A DNA stretch of 33,360 nucleotides from Bradyrhizobium sp. NAS80.1 (GCF_001908205.1 NZ_LGHL01000125.1:1-33360); one strand, 5' to 3'. Counted from the first letter of the stretch, positions 1 through 11,590 are shown. Made by a program: numbers and translations. The notes: generated by a model from the sequence alone, not told the origin.

Positions 1-92
1 CGGCCCGCATAATCCGCTGAACCGCCGGATACGGACCCGTATGTCCGGTGGTGTGGGAGGGGCGGCGTCGCGAGACGCCCCCCTATCCCGAT
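1..92 (+). mobile_element. 3' end of a group II intron (domains V and VI)
   Basis: The first ~90 bases fold like the end of a group II intron. Bases 22-30 pair with 43-51 (with G-T wobbles at 24/49 and 30/43), giving a domain V-like stem with a two-base bulge (41-42) and a short upper stem at 31-40. The triplet at 23-25 (CGC) sits where the catalytic triad is expected. Next comes a domain VI-like hairpin: 55-58 pair with 86-89, 59-62 with the C run at 79-83, and 65-69 with 74-78 around a GCGA loop. A85 is left bulged as a branch-point candidate, seven bases before a putative 3' splice site after base 92 (ending GAT). The upper stem of domain V is shorter than the usual five pairs plus GNRA loop. 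The reverse transcriptase would lie left of the window. Structure is seen; identity is inferred. Confidence 0.6.
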
Positions 93-109
93 TTGGGAGG
101 CGAGGGACG

Positions 110-520
110 ATGGCGATGCAGATCGACGGCCAATGTCATTGCGGGCAGATCACCTTTGAAGCCGGGATCGACCCTGAGGCCGTCTCGGTTTGCCATTGCC
201 GGGATTGCCAGACCCTGACGGGATCGCCGTTTCGCGTGACCGTCATCTGTTCCGGCGCCGACGTCCGCCTGACCGGCGGAACGCCAAAAGTCTACGGCAA
301 GCGCGGTGACAATGGCCGGATGCGCTTCCAGCATTTTTGCGGCAGTTGCGGTTCCCCGCTGTTCACCAGCGGCGAGGGCGACCAGGCCGACGATTGGGGC
401 ATCCGCTGGGGCAGCATCCGCCAGCGCGATGCCTTGCGGCCCGTCAGGCAGATCTGGTGCCAGTCGGCTGTGGTCTGGATCGACGCGGTGCCGTTGCTGC
501 CGGGCCGGCCTGGAGATTGA
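110..520 (+). CDS. GFA family (glutathione-dependent formaldehyde-activating enzyme-like) protein
   Basis: This 136-residue protein belongs to the GFA / Mss4-like zinc fold. It has the family's cysteine pattern: CHCG near residues 9-12, CHCRDC at 28-33 and FCGSCGSPL at 76-84, which together bind zinc. Founding members speed up addition of glutathione to formaldehyde, but most small GFA proteins have no proven substrate, so no reaction is assigned. The ATG at 110 is chosen because GGGAGG lies at 95-100. A longer in-frame reading from 41 would run through the intron-like hairpins and has no domain homology. A second ATG at 116 is possible. The gene stands alone and is followed by tRNA-Val. Confidence 0.85.
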   Translation: MAMQIDGQCHCGQITFEAGIDPEAVSVCHCRDCQTLTGSPFRVTVICSGADVRLTGGTPKVYGKRGDNGRMRFQHFCGSCGSPLFTSGEGDQADDWGIRWGSIRQRDALRPVRQIWCQSAVVWIDAVPLLPGRPGD

Positions 521-582
521 GGCCAAGGAAATGACGTTCCGCGCTTGCCCGTCCGGGGCTGGTGAGGATAAAGAAGCGGCGA

Positions 583-659
583 GGGCGGTTAGCTCAGCTG
601 GTTAGAGCATCTCGTTTACACCGAGAGGGTCCGCGGTTCGAATCCGTGACCGCCCACCA
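583..659 (+). tRNA. tRNA-Val (anticodon TAC)
   Basis: A complete cloverleaf is visible. The acceptor stem is 583-589 with 649-655, the D stem 592-595 with 605-608, and the anticodon stem 610-614 with 622-626. The loop TTTACAC places anticodon TAC at 617-619. The T arm contains GGTTCGAATCC. The discriminator base is A656 and CCA is encoded at 657-659. TAC reads GTA and other valine codons by wobble. Confidence 0.97.
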
Positions 660-971
660 ATCAAATCAGGCAGTTTGCACTCTCCGCGGCCCGTAACGGA
701 AAGGGGAACGCGAACCAAGCCATATCCGGCCTAATAGGCCAGCGATAAAATCCTGCATCCCTTTGACGTGTTTGTCGATGGTCTTCGGCTCGAATTCGCG
801 ACCGGCCCCCGCCAGCGAACCCAGTTTGCCGGCGCTCTTGGCCCTTTCGCCAGGCTCGCGATGCCCAGAAAGAGCCTCCGACGCGTCCAAAATTGCCTCC
901 GTTCGGTCATCTTTTCGATTGCCGCCCAAACCACCGTTCGAGCTCCCTGCAACAGCGTGGAGTATCGCGTG
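660..971. other. gap without a recognisable gene after tRNA-Val
   Basis: Several open frames cross this stretch on both strands, but none shows a domain, a good ribosome site or a family I recognise. A minus-strand frame ending at 666 has ordinary composition near its C-terminus but nothing identifiable. No integrase, attachment repeat or duplicated tRNA end is visible next to the tRNA. Confidence 0.5.
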
Positions 972-1163
972 ATGAGTGATCTTCGCACGAAGCTGGAAAG
1001 GTACGAGTCCAAAGCCGCCCATTGCATGAAAGCGGCTCAAGAAGCTCCGGATGAGGCCGGTCGGGCTTTTTACGAGGGGCTCGCTCACTACTATGACGAA
1101 CTCGCTGCGGACTTCCGCCGCGTCCTTGCCAAGCGAACCGGGGCCGCGTTGGCAGCGGAATGA
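972..1163 (+). CDS. small conserved hypothetical protein
   Basis: This 63-residue, charged and mostly helical protein starts MSDLRTKLERYE and continues with a KAAHCMKAAQEAPDEAGRAF stretch and a LAADFRR segment. It resembles short Bradyrhizobium-restricted proteins of unknown function that carry a repeated 'A..C..AA..A.DE..R.FY..LA.YY..LA' pattern. The ATG at 972 is preferred over the upstream in-frame codon at 768, because the upstream reading is basic and low-complexity. A weak GGAG lies about 11 bases upstream. No signal peptide or membrane segment is seen. Function is unknown. Confidence 0.6.
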   Translation: MSDLRTKLERYESKAAHCMKAAQEAPDEAGRAFYEGLAHYYDELAADFRRVLAKRTGAALAAE

Positions 1164-1393
1164 ACTAGCGTAGCGCAGGTCGTGCAGCAAATCTCCTCGC
1201 TGTGTCGTGCGGCGTGCCCGCTTAGCGCGCTGCCGGCCAATGCGTGCTCCGCTGAATCGCATCTACCGACATCGCTGCCGGGCTTGCCGTGGCGCATGAG
1301 CCACCGAGGCTCGATCTTCAGATTCGGTAATTCCCCGCCTTGTTATGCTGCTACAGCATCTACTGGACCGCGGTGACGGCAGGTATAGTGCGG

Positions 1394-2275
1394 ATGGCAA
1401 ACACCAGGGACATCATGCAACAGCCAAGCGGACACGAGCTCAACGCCGACCAGATCGCCTACTGGAACGGCCCCAGCGGGCAGCGCTGGGCCGATCGTCA
1501 CGCGGTGCAGGAGACGCTGCTCGGGCCGATCGCCGATGTCCTGATCGACCGCGCCAGGCCGAAGCCGGGTGAGCGCGTGATCGACGTCGGCTGCGGCTCG
1601 GGGGCGACGACGGTCGCGTTCGCGAAAGCCGTGGCACCGAACGGCTTTGCGCTCGGCCTCGACGTCTCTGACCCAATGCTGTCGCAGGCGCGTGCGCTGG
1701 CGCCGAAAGGCCCGCCGCTCGATTTCGTGTTGGCCGACGCGACGGTCCATCCGTTCGAGCCGGCGAGCTTTGACCTCCTCGCCTCGCGCTTCGGCGTGAT
1801 GTTCTTTGCCGATCCGATTGCATCCTTCACCAACCTTCGTCGTGCGTTGAAGCCGACCGGGCGGCTCGCCTTCATCTGCTGGCGTGAGCCGAAGGAGAAT
1901 CCCTGGATGATGGCGCCGCTGATGGCGGTCTACAAGCATGTGCCGAAAATGCCGCCGGTCGGGCCGGAGGAGCCGGGCCCATTCGCCTTCGCCTCGGAAG
2001 AGCGCGTGATGCGCATCCTGAAAGGTGCTGGCTTCGTGGACGTGGCGATGGAGCCGCACAATCTCGCGATGGACATCGCCATCGGCGGCGGGCTCGATGC
2101 CGCCGTCGATGGCTCATTGCAGATCGGCCCCGCCAGTCGCGCGCTCCAGGGCCATCCGCCGGAGACTTACGCTGCGGCCAAGGCATCGATCCGCGAGACG
2201 CTCGCGCCGTTCCTCAAGGGCCAGTCGGTGGCCTTGCAGGGCGCGATCTGGATCGTGACGGCGAAGGCAGCGTAA
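1394..2275 (+). CDS. class I SAM-dependent methyltransferase
   Basis: A 293-residue methyltransferase of the UbiE/Methyltransf_11 or _25 type. The SAM-binding motif I (VIDVGCGSG) is at about residues 62-70. An acidic residue follows in GLDVSDPML, then a motif II/III region (FVLADATVHPF, FDLLASRFGVMFF, LKPTGRLAFICW), in the order expected for a Rossmann fold. The C-terminal ~100 residues, starting near the MAPLMAVYKHVP segment, are typical of Bradyrhizobium paralogues and probably form the substrate lid. The methyl acceptor cannot be told from sequence. The start at 1394 (MANTRDIM...) is chosen; an in-frame ATG at 1415 is an alternative, and the longer reading from 1340 adds an unlikely leader. 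The gene appears monocistronic. Confidence 0.88.
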   Translation: MANTRDIMQQPSGHELNADQIAYWNGPSGQRWADRHAVQETLLGPIADVLIDRARPKPGERVIDVGCGSGATTVAFAKAVAPNGFALGLDVSDPMLSQARALAPKGPPLDFVLADATVHPFEPASFDLLASRFGVMFFADPIASFTNLRRALKPTGRLAFICWREPKENPWMMAPLMAVYKHVPKMPPVGPEEPGPFAFASEERVMRILKGAGFVDVAMEPHNLAMDIAIGGGLDAAVDGSLQIGPASRALQGHPPETYAAAKASIRETLAPFLKGQSVALQGAIWIVTAKAA

Positions 2276-2311
2276 GGCGTAAGCGTAGCTCTCTCCCCAC
2301 CGCGAGCGCAG

Positions 2312-2357
2312 CGAAGCAATCCAGACTGTTTCCACGGACGCACTCTGGATTGCTTCG
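2312..2357. repeat. intergenic palindrome, Bradyrhizobium repeat type
   Basis: A perfect 14-bp inverted repeat (2312-2325 against 2344-2357) surrounds an 18-base spacer. It is followed by a second GC-rich dyad near 2374-2395 and a CTCCTCGCAATGACG tail at about 2402-2415. Copies of such 'attgcttcg...cgcaatgac' segments recur between genes in Bradyrhizobium genomes (from memory). It lies between two convergent genes and could also act as a bidirectional transcription stop, though no T tract follows it. Confidence 0.55.
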
Positions 2358-2436
2358 TCGCGGAGCCTGTCATCGGGCCGGCCGAAGGCCGGACCCGTTG
2401 GCTCCTCGCAATGACGTGTGGATGGGGCCGAGAATC

Positions 2437-3405
2437 CTAAACCACATCGTCCGGCGCCAGCGCGCAGCCATTGTCGGGATGCGTCTCGACCTGGAGCGTG
2501 GTGTGGCCGATGCGGAACGACGTCCTGAGCAGCTGCGCTGTCTCCATCAGGAACGCATCGACCGCGCCGGCGGGCATGACGAGGTGACAGGTCAGGGCGG
2601 TCTCGGTGGTCGAGATCGGCCAGACGTGGAGATCGTGGATCGCGGACACGCCGGGCCGCGCCAGCAGGAACGCCCTGATCGCGGCGAGGTCGGTGCCCCT
2701 TGGCGCGGCCGCCATCGACATGTCGATGGAGCCGCGGAGCAGGCTGGTGGTGCTCCAGAGGATGGCCGCGCAGATGACGAGGCCGGTCACCGGATCGAGC
2801 CAGAGCCAGCCGGTCCAGATGATCAGTGCGGCCGAGACGACGACGCCGAGCGAGACCGCGGCGTCGGCGGCCATGTGCAGATAGGCGCCTTCGATGTTGA
2901 GGTCGTCCTTGCGTCCGCTCGCGAACAGCATGGCGGTGAAACCGTTGATGAGGATGCCGATGCCGGCGACCACCATCACGGTCACACCCGCGATCGGCTC
3001 TGGCTCGCGCAGGCGGAGGATCGCCTCCCAGCCGATCGCGCCGGTCGCGACCAGCAGGAACACCGCGTTCGCGAGCGCCGCCAGGATGGTGGAGGCGCGC
3101 AGGCCATAGGTGAAGCGACCGCTCGGCGCCCGCCGCGCCGCGATCGACGCGCCCCAGGCCACGACCAGGCCGAGCACATCGCTGAGATTATGGCCGGCGT
3201 CCGCGAGCAGGGCGGTGGAGTTGCTGATATAGCCATAGACGGCTTCAGCCACGACCAGCGCCGTGTTGAGCGCAATGCCGATCGCGAATGCTTTGCCGAA
3301 ATTGGCGGGCGCATGGACATGCGCGTGGCCAAGACCATGATCATGACCATGGTCGTGCCCGCTATGGTCATGGTGGTGATGACCGTGATGGTCGTGGTTG
3401 CCCAC
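2437..3405 (-). CDS. cation diffusion facilitator (CzcD/ZitB-like metal exporter)
   Basis: A 322-residue inner-membrane CDF transporter that exchanges cytoplasmic Zn(II), Cd(II) or Co(II) for protons. The first ~32 residues are a histidine/aspartate-rich tail, a likely metal-sensing or shuttle segment. Six membrane helices follow. The two HxxxD metal-site motifs are present: H72/D76 in GHNLSD and H177/D181 in HMAAD. The C-terminal cytoplasmic domain starts after about residue 215, and DLHVWPISTTETALTCH is typical of the CDF dimer domain. Translation starts with GTG at 3405, only two bases after the czcA stop, so it is almost certainly coupled to the RND genes. Metal specificity is not decided by sequence; the HxxxD type generally goes with zinc or cadmium. 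Confidence 0.93.
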   Translation of the reverse strand: MGNHDHHGHHHHDHSGHDHGHDHGLGHAHVHAPANFGKAFAIGIALNTALVVAEAVYGYISNSTALLADAGHNLSDVLGLVVAWGASIAARRAPSGRFTYGLRASTILAALANAVFLLVATGAIGWEAILRLREPEPIAGVTVMVVAGIGILINGFTAMLFASGRKDDLNIEGAYLHMAADAAVSLGVVVSAALIIWTGWLWLDPVTGLVICAAILWSTTSLLRGSIDMSMAAAPRGTDLAAIRAFLLARPGVSAIHDLHVWPISTTETALTCHLVMPAGAVDAFLMETAQLLRTSFRIGHTTLQVETHPDNGCALAPDDVV

Positions 3406-3407
3406 GT

Positions 3408-6610
<3,203 letters not shown>

Positions 6611-6618
<8 letters not shown>

Positions 6619-7588
6619 GGTCGGCCTCTCCCTTGCCCATCTCCGCCTTCACGACAAAGCTGTTCTCGGCGACATAGTGCTCGCCGATGGAAAGGCCGGC
6701 GCGAATCTCGACGAACTTCGGATCGGAATCGCCTGTTTCCACGGGGCGCGCCTCGATCTTGTCGCCGTCCTCGCGGACGAACACGATGGTCCTGTTCTCC
6801 AGCGTCTGGATCGCGCTTCTGCGCACGGCGACCGCGACGTTGCGGGCAGCGAGGATCAGCCGCGCCGTGACGAACAGGCCGGGCCGGAGCCGGCCCTCCG
6901 GATTTTTCAGCACCACGCGCGCAAGCGCCGTCTGGGTCTCGCTGCTGCCGATCGGCGCCATGTAGGAGATCGTGCCCTTGATCTCGCCGCGGCCGTCGTC
7001 GGGATCGATCAGCACTTCGTCGTTGAGGCGAACGCGCCGGAGGTCCTGCCGGTAGATCGACAGATCGACCCAGATGGTGGAGAGGTCGGCGACGACGAAG
7101 GCCGGCTTCTGTTCGGAGGCGTATTCGCCGAGCGATATCTGCCGCTCGATGATGGTGCCGGCAATCGGCGCCCGGAGCTCGTAGACGGTCAGGCTCTGGT
7201 TGCTCTCGATCGCGGCGAGCAGGTCGTCCTTGGCGACCTTGTCGCCGATGCGCTTCAGGATCGATTTGGCGACGCCCGGAAAGCGCGGCGTCACCTGCAC
7301 GACGGCTTCCTGGTTGGCGCGCAGGATACCGTTGAAGGCGAGCGTATCTGTCAGCGTGGCGCCCGCGGCCTCCGCCAGTGTCACGCCGGCGGCCGCGAGC
7401 TTGACGTCGGAGATGCGGATGCGGTCTGCGCCGTGCTCGTCCTGCTCGACATGGTCGTTCGGCTTCTCGGACTTCTTTTCCTCGGCGTGTTCGGTCGGTG
7501 CGACCTTGGCCGGCGCGAGCAGGGAATAGCCCCAGGCGCCGAGCGCCGCTGCAATGACGGTCACGAGGATGGTGGAGGATGTCTTCAT
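6611..7588 (-). CDS. czcB: CzcB-type periplasmic adaptor (membrane fusion protein)
   Basis: A 325-residue membrane fusion protein linking the CzcA pump to the CzcC outer-membrane channel. Residues ~1-25 form an N-terminal membrane anchor or signal (MKTSSTILVTVIAAALGAWG). An acidic, His-containing linker follows (about 32-55). The barrel-sandwich/lipoyl halves lie around residues 90-165 (PGVAKSILKRIGDKV, LRAPIAGTI), then the beta-barrel and membrane-proximal domains. Members of this group lack a long coiled coil, as here. The ATG at 7588 overlaps the czcC stop by four bases, and the stop lies within the czcA start region, so translation of the three genes is coupled. It could bind metal through the His/Asp-rich linker and the HD tail. 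Confidence 0.92.
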
Positions 7589-8859
7589 CGTGCGCTCTCC
7601 CGGGCCAGCGCAAAGGGATTGCCGACGAGGCCTTCAATGGTCGCGACGCCGGTGTGGAAATTCTGCAGCGCCTCCTGCTCGCGCAGCCGCGCCTGGGCAA
7701 CGCTCGCCTGGGCGTCGAGCACCTCGAGCAGGGTGAAGCGGCCCTGGCCGTAGCCTTGCGAGATTGCTTCCGCCGCTTCAGTGGCCTTGGGGATCGCGGT
7801 CTCGCGCAGCACGGCGAGCTCGCGCAGCGAGCCCTGAAGCGAGTCATAGGCGCGGCCAGCGATCACAATCAGGGTGTTGCGGTTGGCTTCGCGCTCGGCT
7901 TTGGTCTTGGCTAAGCTTTCCTGCGCCGACAGGATGTTGCCCTGGTTTTGGTCGAACACTGGGATCGGCACCGAGACGGTGAGCCGCACCGCATCGTCAT
8001 TGGTCTCGTTGAAGTGGCGCCAGCCGGCGGCGATCCGCACGTCCGGATAAGGCCTGAGCCGAGCCAGCAACAGTTCGGAATTCCGCTGTGCATAAACCGC
8101 GGTCCAGCGCACCAGCTGTGGATTGGCATCGATGGCAGCAACGACCGACTGGAACGAGGGTGGCCGTCCCATGGTGTCCAGGCGGCCGGAGACTTCGCCG
8201 AATTTCGCTGCGGGATCGCCCATCAGAACCGCAAGCTCGCGGCGGGCGCTGGCGAGCGTGGACTTCAAACGCTCGCGGTCGGCCTTCACCAGCGCGGAGG
8301 CGACCTCGGCGCGGCCGGTCTCGGCCGGCGAGGAGGCGCCGGCCTCGACACGGCGGCGCAGGAGCGGCGTCAGCCGGTCGATCGCGGTGATCTGCTCGTC
8401 GAGGATCTGGATGCGCCGCTGCGCCCCGAGCACGCTGAGAAAGGCGATCGCGGTCTCCGACAGCACCTCTAACCTGACAGCCTTGCGCTGGATCGCGGCG
8501 ACCTCGATGCCGGCGGCCCCGGCTGCGATCCGCGCGTCGCGCTTGCCGAACAGCTCAAAGGCCTGGCTGATCTGGAGCGTGGTTTCGGCTGACTTGGTGC
8601 CGCGATAGATGCCGGAGCCGAACGAATTGTCCTGTTCGTAGGACAGTTCCGGATTGAGGAGCGCGCCTGCCTGGATGCGCTGGCCCGTGGCGATGCCGAC
8701 GTCGCGCTCCGCCGCTGTCAGGCGCGGGCTTGCGGCGAGCGCGCGTGAGAGAGCCGCGCGCATGGTCAGGGTCTGGGCGTCGGAGGGCAGCACCAGGAAT
8801 GGGCTGATGAGAATAGCCGTCGCGCACGCCATGCGCGCGGCCGTTCGCCTGCAAAACAT
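7585..8859 (-). CDS. czcC: CzcC-type outer-membrane efflux channel
   Basis: A 424-residue TolC-family outer membrane factor, the exit duct of the tripartite metal pump. Residues 1-28 form a signal peptide ending at PSDAQT. Two internally similar helical halves follow, with typical OEP features: AALSRALAASPRL near the start, GALLNPELSYEQ, PETGRAEVASALVKADRERL, and in the second half PYPDVRIAAGWRHF, SVPIPVFDQNQGN and GRFTLLEVLDAQ. Length fits CzcC/CnrC members. The ATG at 8859 has AGG about ten bases upstream. It is the first pump gene in the operon and overlaps czcB by four bases. A short His/Cys-rich gene lies 55 bases upstream. Confidence 0.92.
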   Translation of the reverse strand: MFCRRTAARMACATAILISPFLVLPSDAQTLTMRAALSRALAASPRLTAAERDVGIATGQRIQAGALLNPELSYEQDNSFGSGIYRGTKSAETTLQISQAFELFGKRDARIAAGAAGIEVAAIQRKAVRLEVLSETAIAFLSVLGAQRRIQILDEQITAIDRLTPLLRRRVEAGASSPAETGRAEVASALVKADRERLKSTLASARRELAVLMGDPAAKFGEVSGRLDTMGRPPSFQSVVAAIDANPQLVRWTAVYAQRNSELLLARLRPYPDVRIAAGWRHFNETNDDAVRLTVSVPIPVFDQNQGNILSAQESLAKTKAEREANRNTLIVIAGRAYDSLQGSLRELAVLRETAIPKATEAAEAISQGYGQGRFTLLEVLDAQASVAQARLREQEALQNFHTGVATIEGLVGNPFALARESAR

Positions 8860-8914
8860 GAATCGGACCTGTGAGGGAGAATCGATGGGCGCGCGTAGCG
8901 CCCGGCTGACCCGT

Positions 8915-9277
8915 TCAGCCTAGATGCTTGGGAGGCGGGGAGTCGGTGTCGGGGACGATGCCCACGAGGCGGGGCTCGGGCTGCGGGTGCGAGGTAGACG
9001 CAAACGCGATCGACGCGGCCGACGGCGCCGGCTGCGCCATCGTCACCGAGAAGCAGCCATGGCAATGATGGCCGCCCAGGGCCTTGTGATCGCTATGGCC
9101 GCTGGAGCCATCGAGGACCGCAGCGATCTCCGGGCCGCCGGCGGGCGTGGTGACGTCGATGTCGTGCAGTCCGTGCAGCGCGCCCGCGAGCAGATAGACG
9201 GCTGCTATCAGCACAGACAGCAGTCCACGCCAGTTGCGTGGGCGGCAAAATCCTGAGGGCTGGCGGCAGGCGAGCAC
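8915..9277 (-). CDS. small His/Cys-rich exported protein heading the efflux operon
   Basis: A 120-residue protein with a hydrophobic segment at about residues 19-36 (LLSVLIAAVYLLAGALHGL), probably a signal anchor. It then carries histidine- and cysteine-bearing stretches (LHGLHDID, SGHSDHKALGGHHCHGCF) and a proline-rich tail. It resembles DUF2946-type or similar small proteins found at the head of metal-efflux operons, but I cannot name a family with confidence. The clustered His/Cys suggests metal binding in the periplasm, perhaps handing ions to the adaptor. The start is GTG at 9277; a GTG nearer the hydrophobic segment is possible. It reads in the same direction as czcC and ends 55 bases before it, so it is probably co-transcribed. 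Confidence 0.65.
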   Translation of the reverse strand: MLACRQPSGFCRPRNWRGLLSVLIAAVYLLAGALHGLHDIDVTTPAGGPEIAAVLDGSSGHSDHKALGGHHCHGCFSVTMAQPAPSAASIAFASTSHPQPEPRLVGIVPDTDSPPPKHLG

Positions 9278-9411
9278 GATTTCACTCTCGTTGCGGTCTG
9301 CGCTCGGCCTAGCATGGCGGCGGGAACAGTGTCGACCCGCAACATTGTTACGTCCCTGGAATAATCGCCGCAGTAGCGAGTGCGTTGTGAGCGCTTCTCA
9401 TTGGCGAGTCA

Positions 9412-9639
9412 TCACGCGCGGGCGTGAGGCGAAGGTATCATTTGCCACTGCGCTAGGCTGCTCCGAAACATGTGCGTGTCGTCGGCTTCCACTGTGATGG
9501 CGGCACGACAACTCGCTTCCATCGCCCGCTCCAGCCATTTGATGGCTTCATCGATCCATTGGTCGTGATGCTCGGGATCGGCGATGGCCTTCTCCCGGAA
9601 TGCATTGGCCTGATGCAGGCACGCCGTTCTGCGGTCCAC
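9412..9639 (-). CDS. small conserved hypothetical protein
   Basis: A 75-residue, charged helical protein. The central part (HQANAFREKAIADPEHHDQW, then IDEAIKWLERAMEA) resembles short Bradyrhizobium proteins of unknown role that combine a CL.QA..FR.KA.ADP motif with W.D.A..W..RA. The GTG at 9639 is supported by GGGAG about eight bases upstream. No signal peptide or membrane helix is present. It lies just downstream of the pepT terminator and upstream of the metal operon, on the same strand, but probably has its own transcript. Confidence 0.6.
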   Translation of the reverse strand: MDRRTACLHQANAFREKAIADPEHHDQWIDEAIKWLERAMEASCRAAITVEADDTHMFRSSLAQWQMIPSPHARA

Positions 9640-9720
9640 GCGGTGCTCCCGATCTTGAGGTTCCGCCCCGATCGCATCTTTGATGAGCCCGGCGCCGGCG
9701 TCGTTAACATAGGACAGGAA

Positions 9721-9771
9721 GTCTCAAAAACGAGAAGGCCCCAGCCCGGGACCAACCGGCTGAGGCCTTCT
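9721..9771 (-). terminator. intrinsic terminator on the minus strand
   Basis: A strong stem: 9733-9740 pairs with 9764-9771 and 9742-9746 with 9758-9762, with one internal mismatch. On the minus strand it is followed by a T run (the AAAAA at 9726-9730 read in reverse). It lies 168 bases beyond the pepT stop and would end that transcript, or a small RNA in the gap. Confidence 0.7.
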
Positions 9772-9938
9772 GTGCTCACAATCTTCGTCCTTTGGGACTT
9801 ATGCAGACAACCCGCATCTTGCTGGTTCGTTCCCGTCGGCTGGCGACATCAGAAACATTCGTCAGGTCCCTCAGCGGAGCGTTTGAGGAGGATGGGACTA
9901 CTGCTGGGAGTACGCCCGGCCATTGTTGTGATGAGAGA

Positions 9939-11189
9939 CTACGCCTTCTCCTCCCAGATCATCGCAAGATGCACGATCGTCTGCACGGCCTTTTCCATGT
10001 CCTGCCGGCTGACCCATTCGAGGCGCGAGTGGAACGCGTGCTCGCCGGCAAAGATGTTGGGGCAGGGCAAGCCCATGAAGGACAGGCGCGAGCCGTCGGT
10101 GCCACCGCGGATCGCGGTGCGCATCGGGCGCAGCCCGGCCCGGCGGATCGCCTCGATGGCGTATTCGAGGATGTGCGGGTGACGGTCGATCACCTGCTTC
10201 ATGTTGCGGTACTGCTCCTTCATCTCGAACTTGTAGGTCGAGCGCGGATAGTCCTTCATCACGTCCTTGACGATGCCCTCGAGCAGGGTCTCCTTCTCCT
10301 TCAGCCCTTCCTCGGTGAAATCGCGCACGATGAAGGAGAGCGTCGCCTGCTCCAGCGCGCCGTCGATGCCGATCGGATGCAGAAAGCCCTGCTTGCCCGA
10401 GGTTGTCTCCGGCGAGCAGCCTTCCTTGGGCAAGCGCTCGACGATGGCGGCGGCGATCTTGATCGCGTGCTCCATCTTGCCCTTGGCATAGCCGGGATGG
10501 GCGCTGACGCCGTTGATGGTGATGGTGGCGCCGTCGGCTGAGAACGTCTCGTCCTCGACGCTGCCCGCACTCTCGCCGTCCATGGTGTAGCCGAAATCGG
10601 CGCCAAGCTTCTTCAGGTCGACATTGTCGACGCCGCGGCCGATCTCCTCGTCGGGCGTGAACAGGATCTTGATGGTGCCGTGCTTCACATCGGGATTATT
10701 GATGAAGAAGTGCGCGGCATCCATGATCTCGGCGACGCCGGCCTTGTTATCGGCGCCCAGCAGCGTAGTGCCGTCGGTGGTGACGATATCGTTGCCGATC
10801 TGGTTCTTCAGCGCGGGATGTTCGGCAAAGCGGATCACCTGGCTTGTATCGCCCGGCAGGGTGATGTCGCCGCCGCGATAGTTCTTCACGACTTGCGGCT
10901 TGACGTCCTTGCCGGTGACGTCGGGTGAGGTGTCCATGTGCGAGCAGAAGCAGATCACCGGCACCTTCTTGTCGGTGTTGGCGGGAATCGTCGCGTAAAC
11001 GTAGCCGTAGTCATCGAGATGCGCGTCGGCGACGCCCATGGCCTTCAGCTCGGTGACGAGCACGCGGCCGAGATCCTTCTGCTTCTCGGTCGAGGGTGAG
11101 GCCGGGGATTCCGGATCGGACTGGGTATCGATGGTGACGTAGCGCAGGAAGCGCTCGGTCACGGTATGCGAAAAGGTGAGGGAGGACAT
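9939..11189 (-). CDS. pepT: peptidase T (tripeptide aminopeptidase)
   Basis: A 416-residue cytoplasmic zinc aminopeptidase of family M20B that releases the N-terminal residue from tripeptides. Metal and catalytic residues are visible: H84 and D86 in CSHMDTSPD, D147 in LLGADNKAG, the E181/E182 pair in TPDEEIGRG, D204 in YTMDGE, and the C-terminal histidine in EHAFHSRLEW. The dimerisation insert is present between about residues 215 and 330. Length matches E. coli PepT (about 408). The start is ATG at 11189. The gene appears single, with an intrinsic terminator about 170 bases downstream and the HU gene about 100 bases upstream on the same strand. Confidence 0.95.
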   Translation of the reverse strand: MSSLTFSHTVTERFLRYVTIDTQSDPESPASPSTEKQKDLGRVLVTELKAMGVADAHLDDYGYVYATIPANTDKKVPVICFCSHMDTSPDVTGKDVKPQVVKNYRGGDITLPGDTSQVIRFAEHPALKNQIGNDIVTTDGTTLLGADNKAGVAEIMDAAHFFINNPDVKHGTIKILFTPDEEIGRGVDNVDLKKLGADFGYTMDGESAGSVEDETFSADGATITINGVSAHPGYAKGKMEHAIKIAAAIVERLPKEGCSPETTSGKQGFLHPIGIDGALEQATLSFIVRDFTEEGLKEKETLLEGIVKDVMKDYPRSTYKFEMKEQYRNMKQVIDRHPHILEYAIEAIRRAGLRPMRTAIRGGTDGSRLSFMGLPCPNIFAGEHAFHSRLEWVSRQDMEKAVQTIVHLAMIWEEKA

Positions 11190-11290
11190 TTCTGGTCAAA
11201 CCGCCGTGTCAGGGGAAGCAGGCGGTATATCAGAAAAGCGGGCCGCGTTGCGGCCGGACCAGGCTGGATCAGGCTTAACGAAAGGTAGCT

Positions 11291-11590
11291 TCAGATCGCT
11301 TCCTTGAGTTCCTTGACCGGGCGGAAGCCGACCTTCTTGCTGGCCTTGATGTGGATCGGCTCGCCGGTTGCGGGATTGCGGCCGGTGCGGGCGGCGCGCT
11401 TGCGGACCTGGAGAATGCCGAGCCCGACGATGCGGACGCGATCGCCCTTCTTCAGGTGCTTGGTGATCAGGTCGACCATGTCGGTGAGCACGGCTTCGGC
11501 GTGCTTCTTCGAGAGGTCCTGGCTCTCCGCGATGTCTGCGGCGAGGTGCTTGAGCGTGATGGTGGCGGGAGCGGCTGACTTCTTTGCCAT
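11291..11590 (-). CDS. HU-family DNA-binding protein
   Basis: A 99-residue nucleoid-associated protein of the HU/IHF fold. It has two N-terminal helices (LKHLAADIAESQDLSKKHAE) and the beta-arm signature GRNPATGEPIHI, whose proline kinks the DNA between base pairs, followed by KASKKVGFRPVKELKEAI. The first ~10 residues are Ala/Lys-rich, as in several rhizobial HU paralogues. The ATG at 11590 has AGGAGG at 11597-11602, an excellent site that implies strong translation. It is likely dimeric. Because the genome surely has other HU genes, no hupA or hupB symbol is given. Confidence 0.93.
   Translation of the reverse strand: MAKKSAAPATITLKHLAADIAESQDLSKKHAEAVLTDMVDLITKHLKKGDRVRIVGLGILQVRKRAARTGRNPATGEPIHIKASKKVGFRPVKELKEAI

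Noticed and set aside
666..1262. A 198-codon minus-strand frame after tRNA-Val, considered as an integrase remnant
   Set aside because: No recombinase motif in any frame, and it overlaps a better small plus-strand gene.
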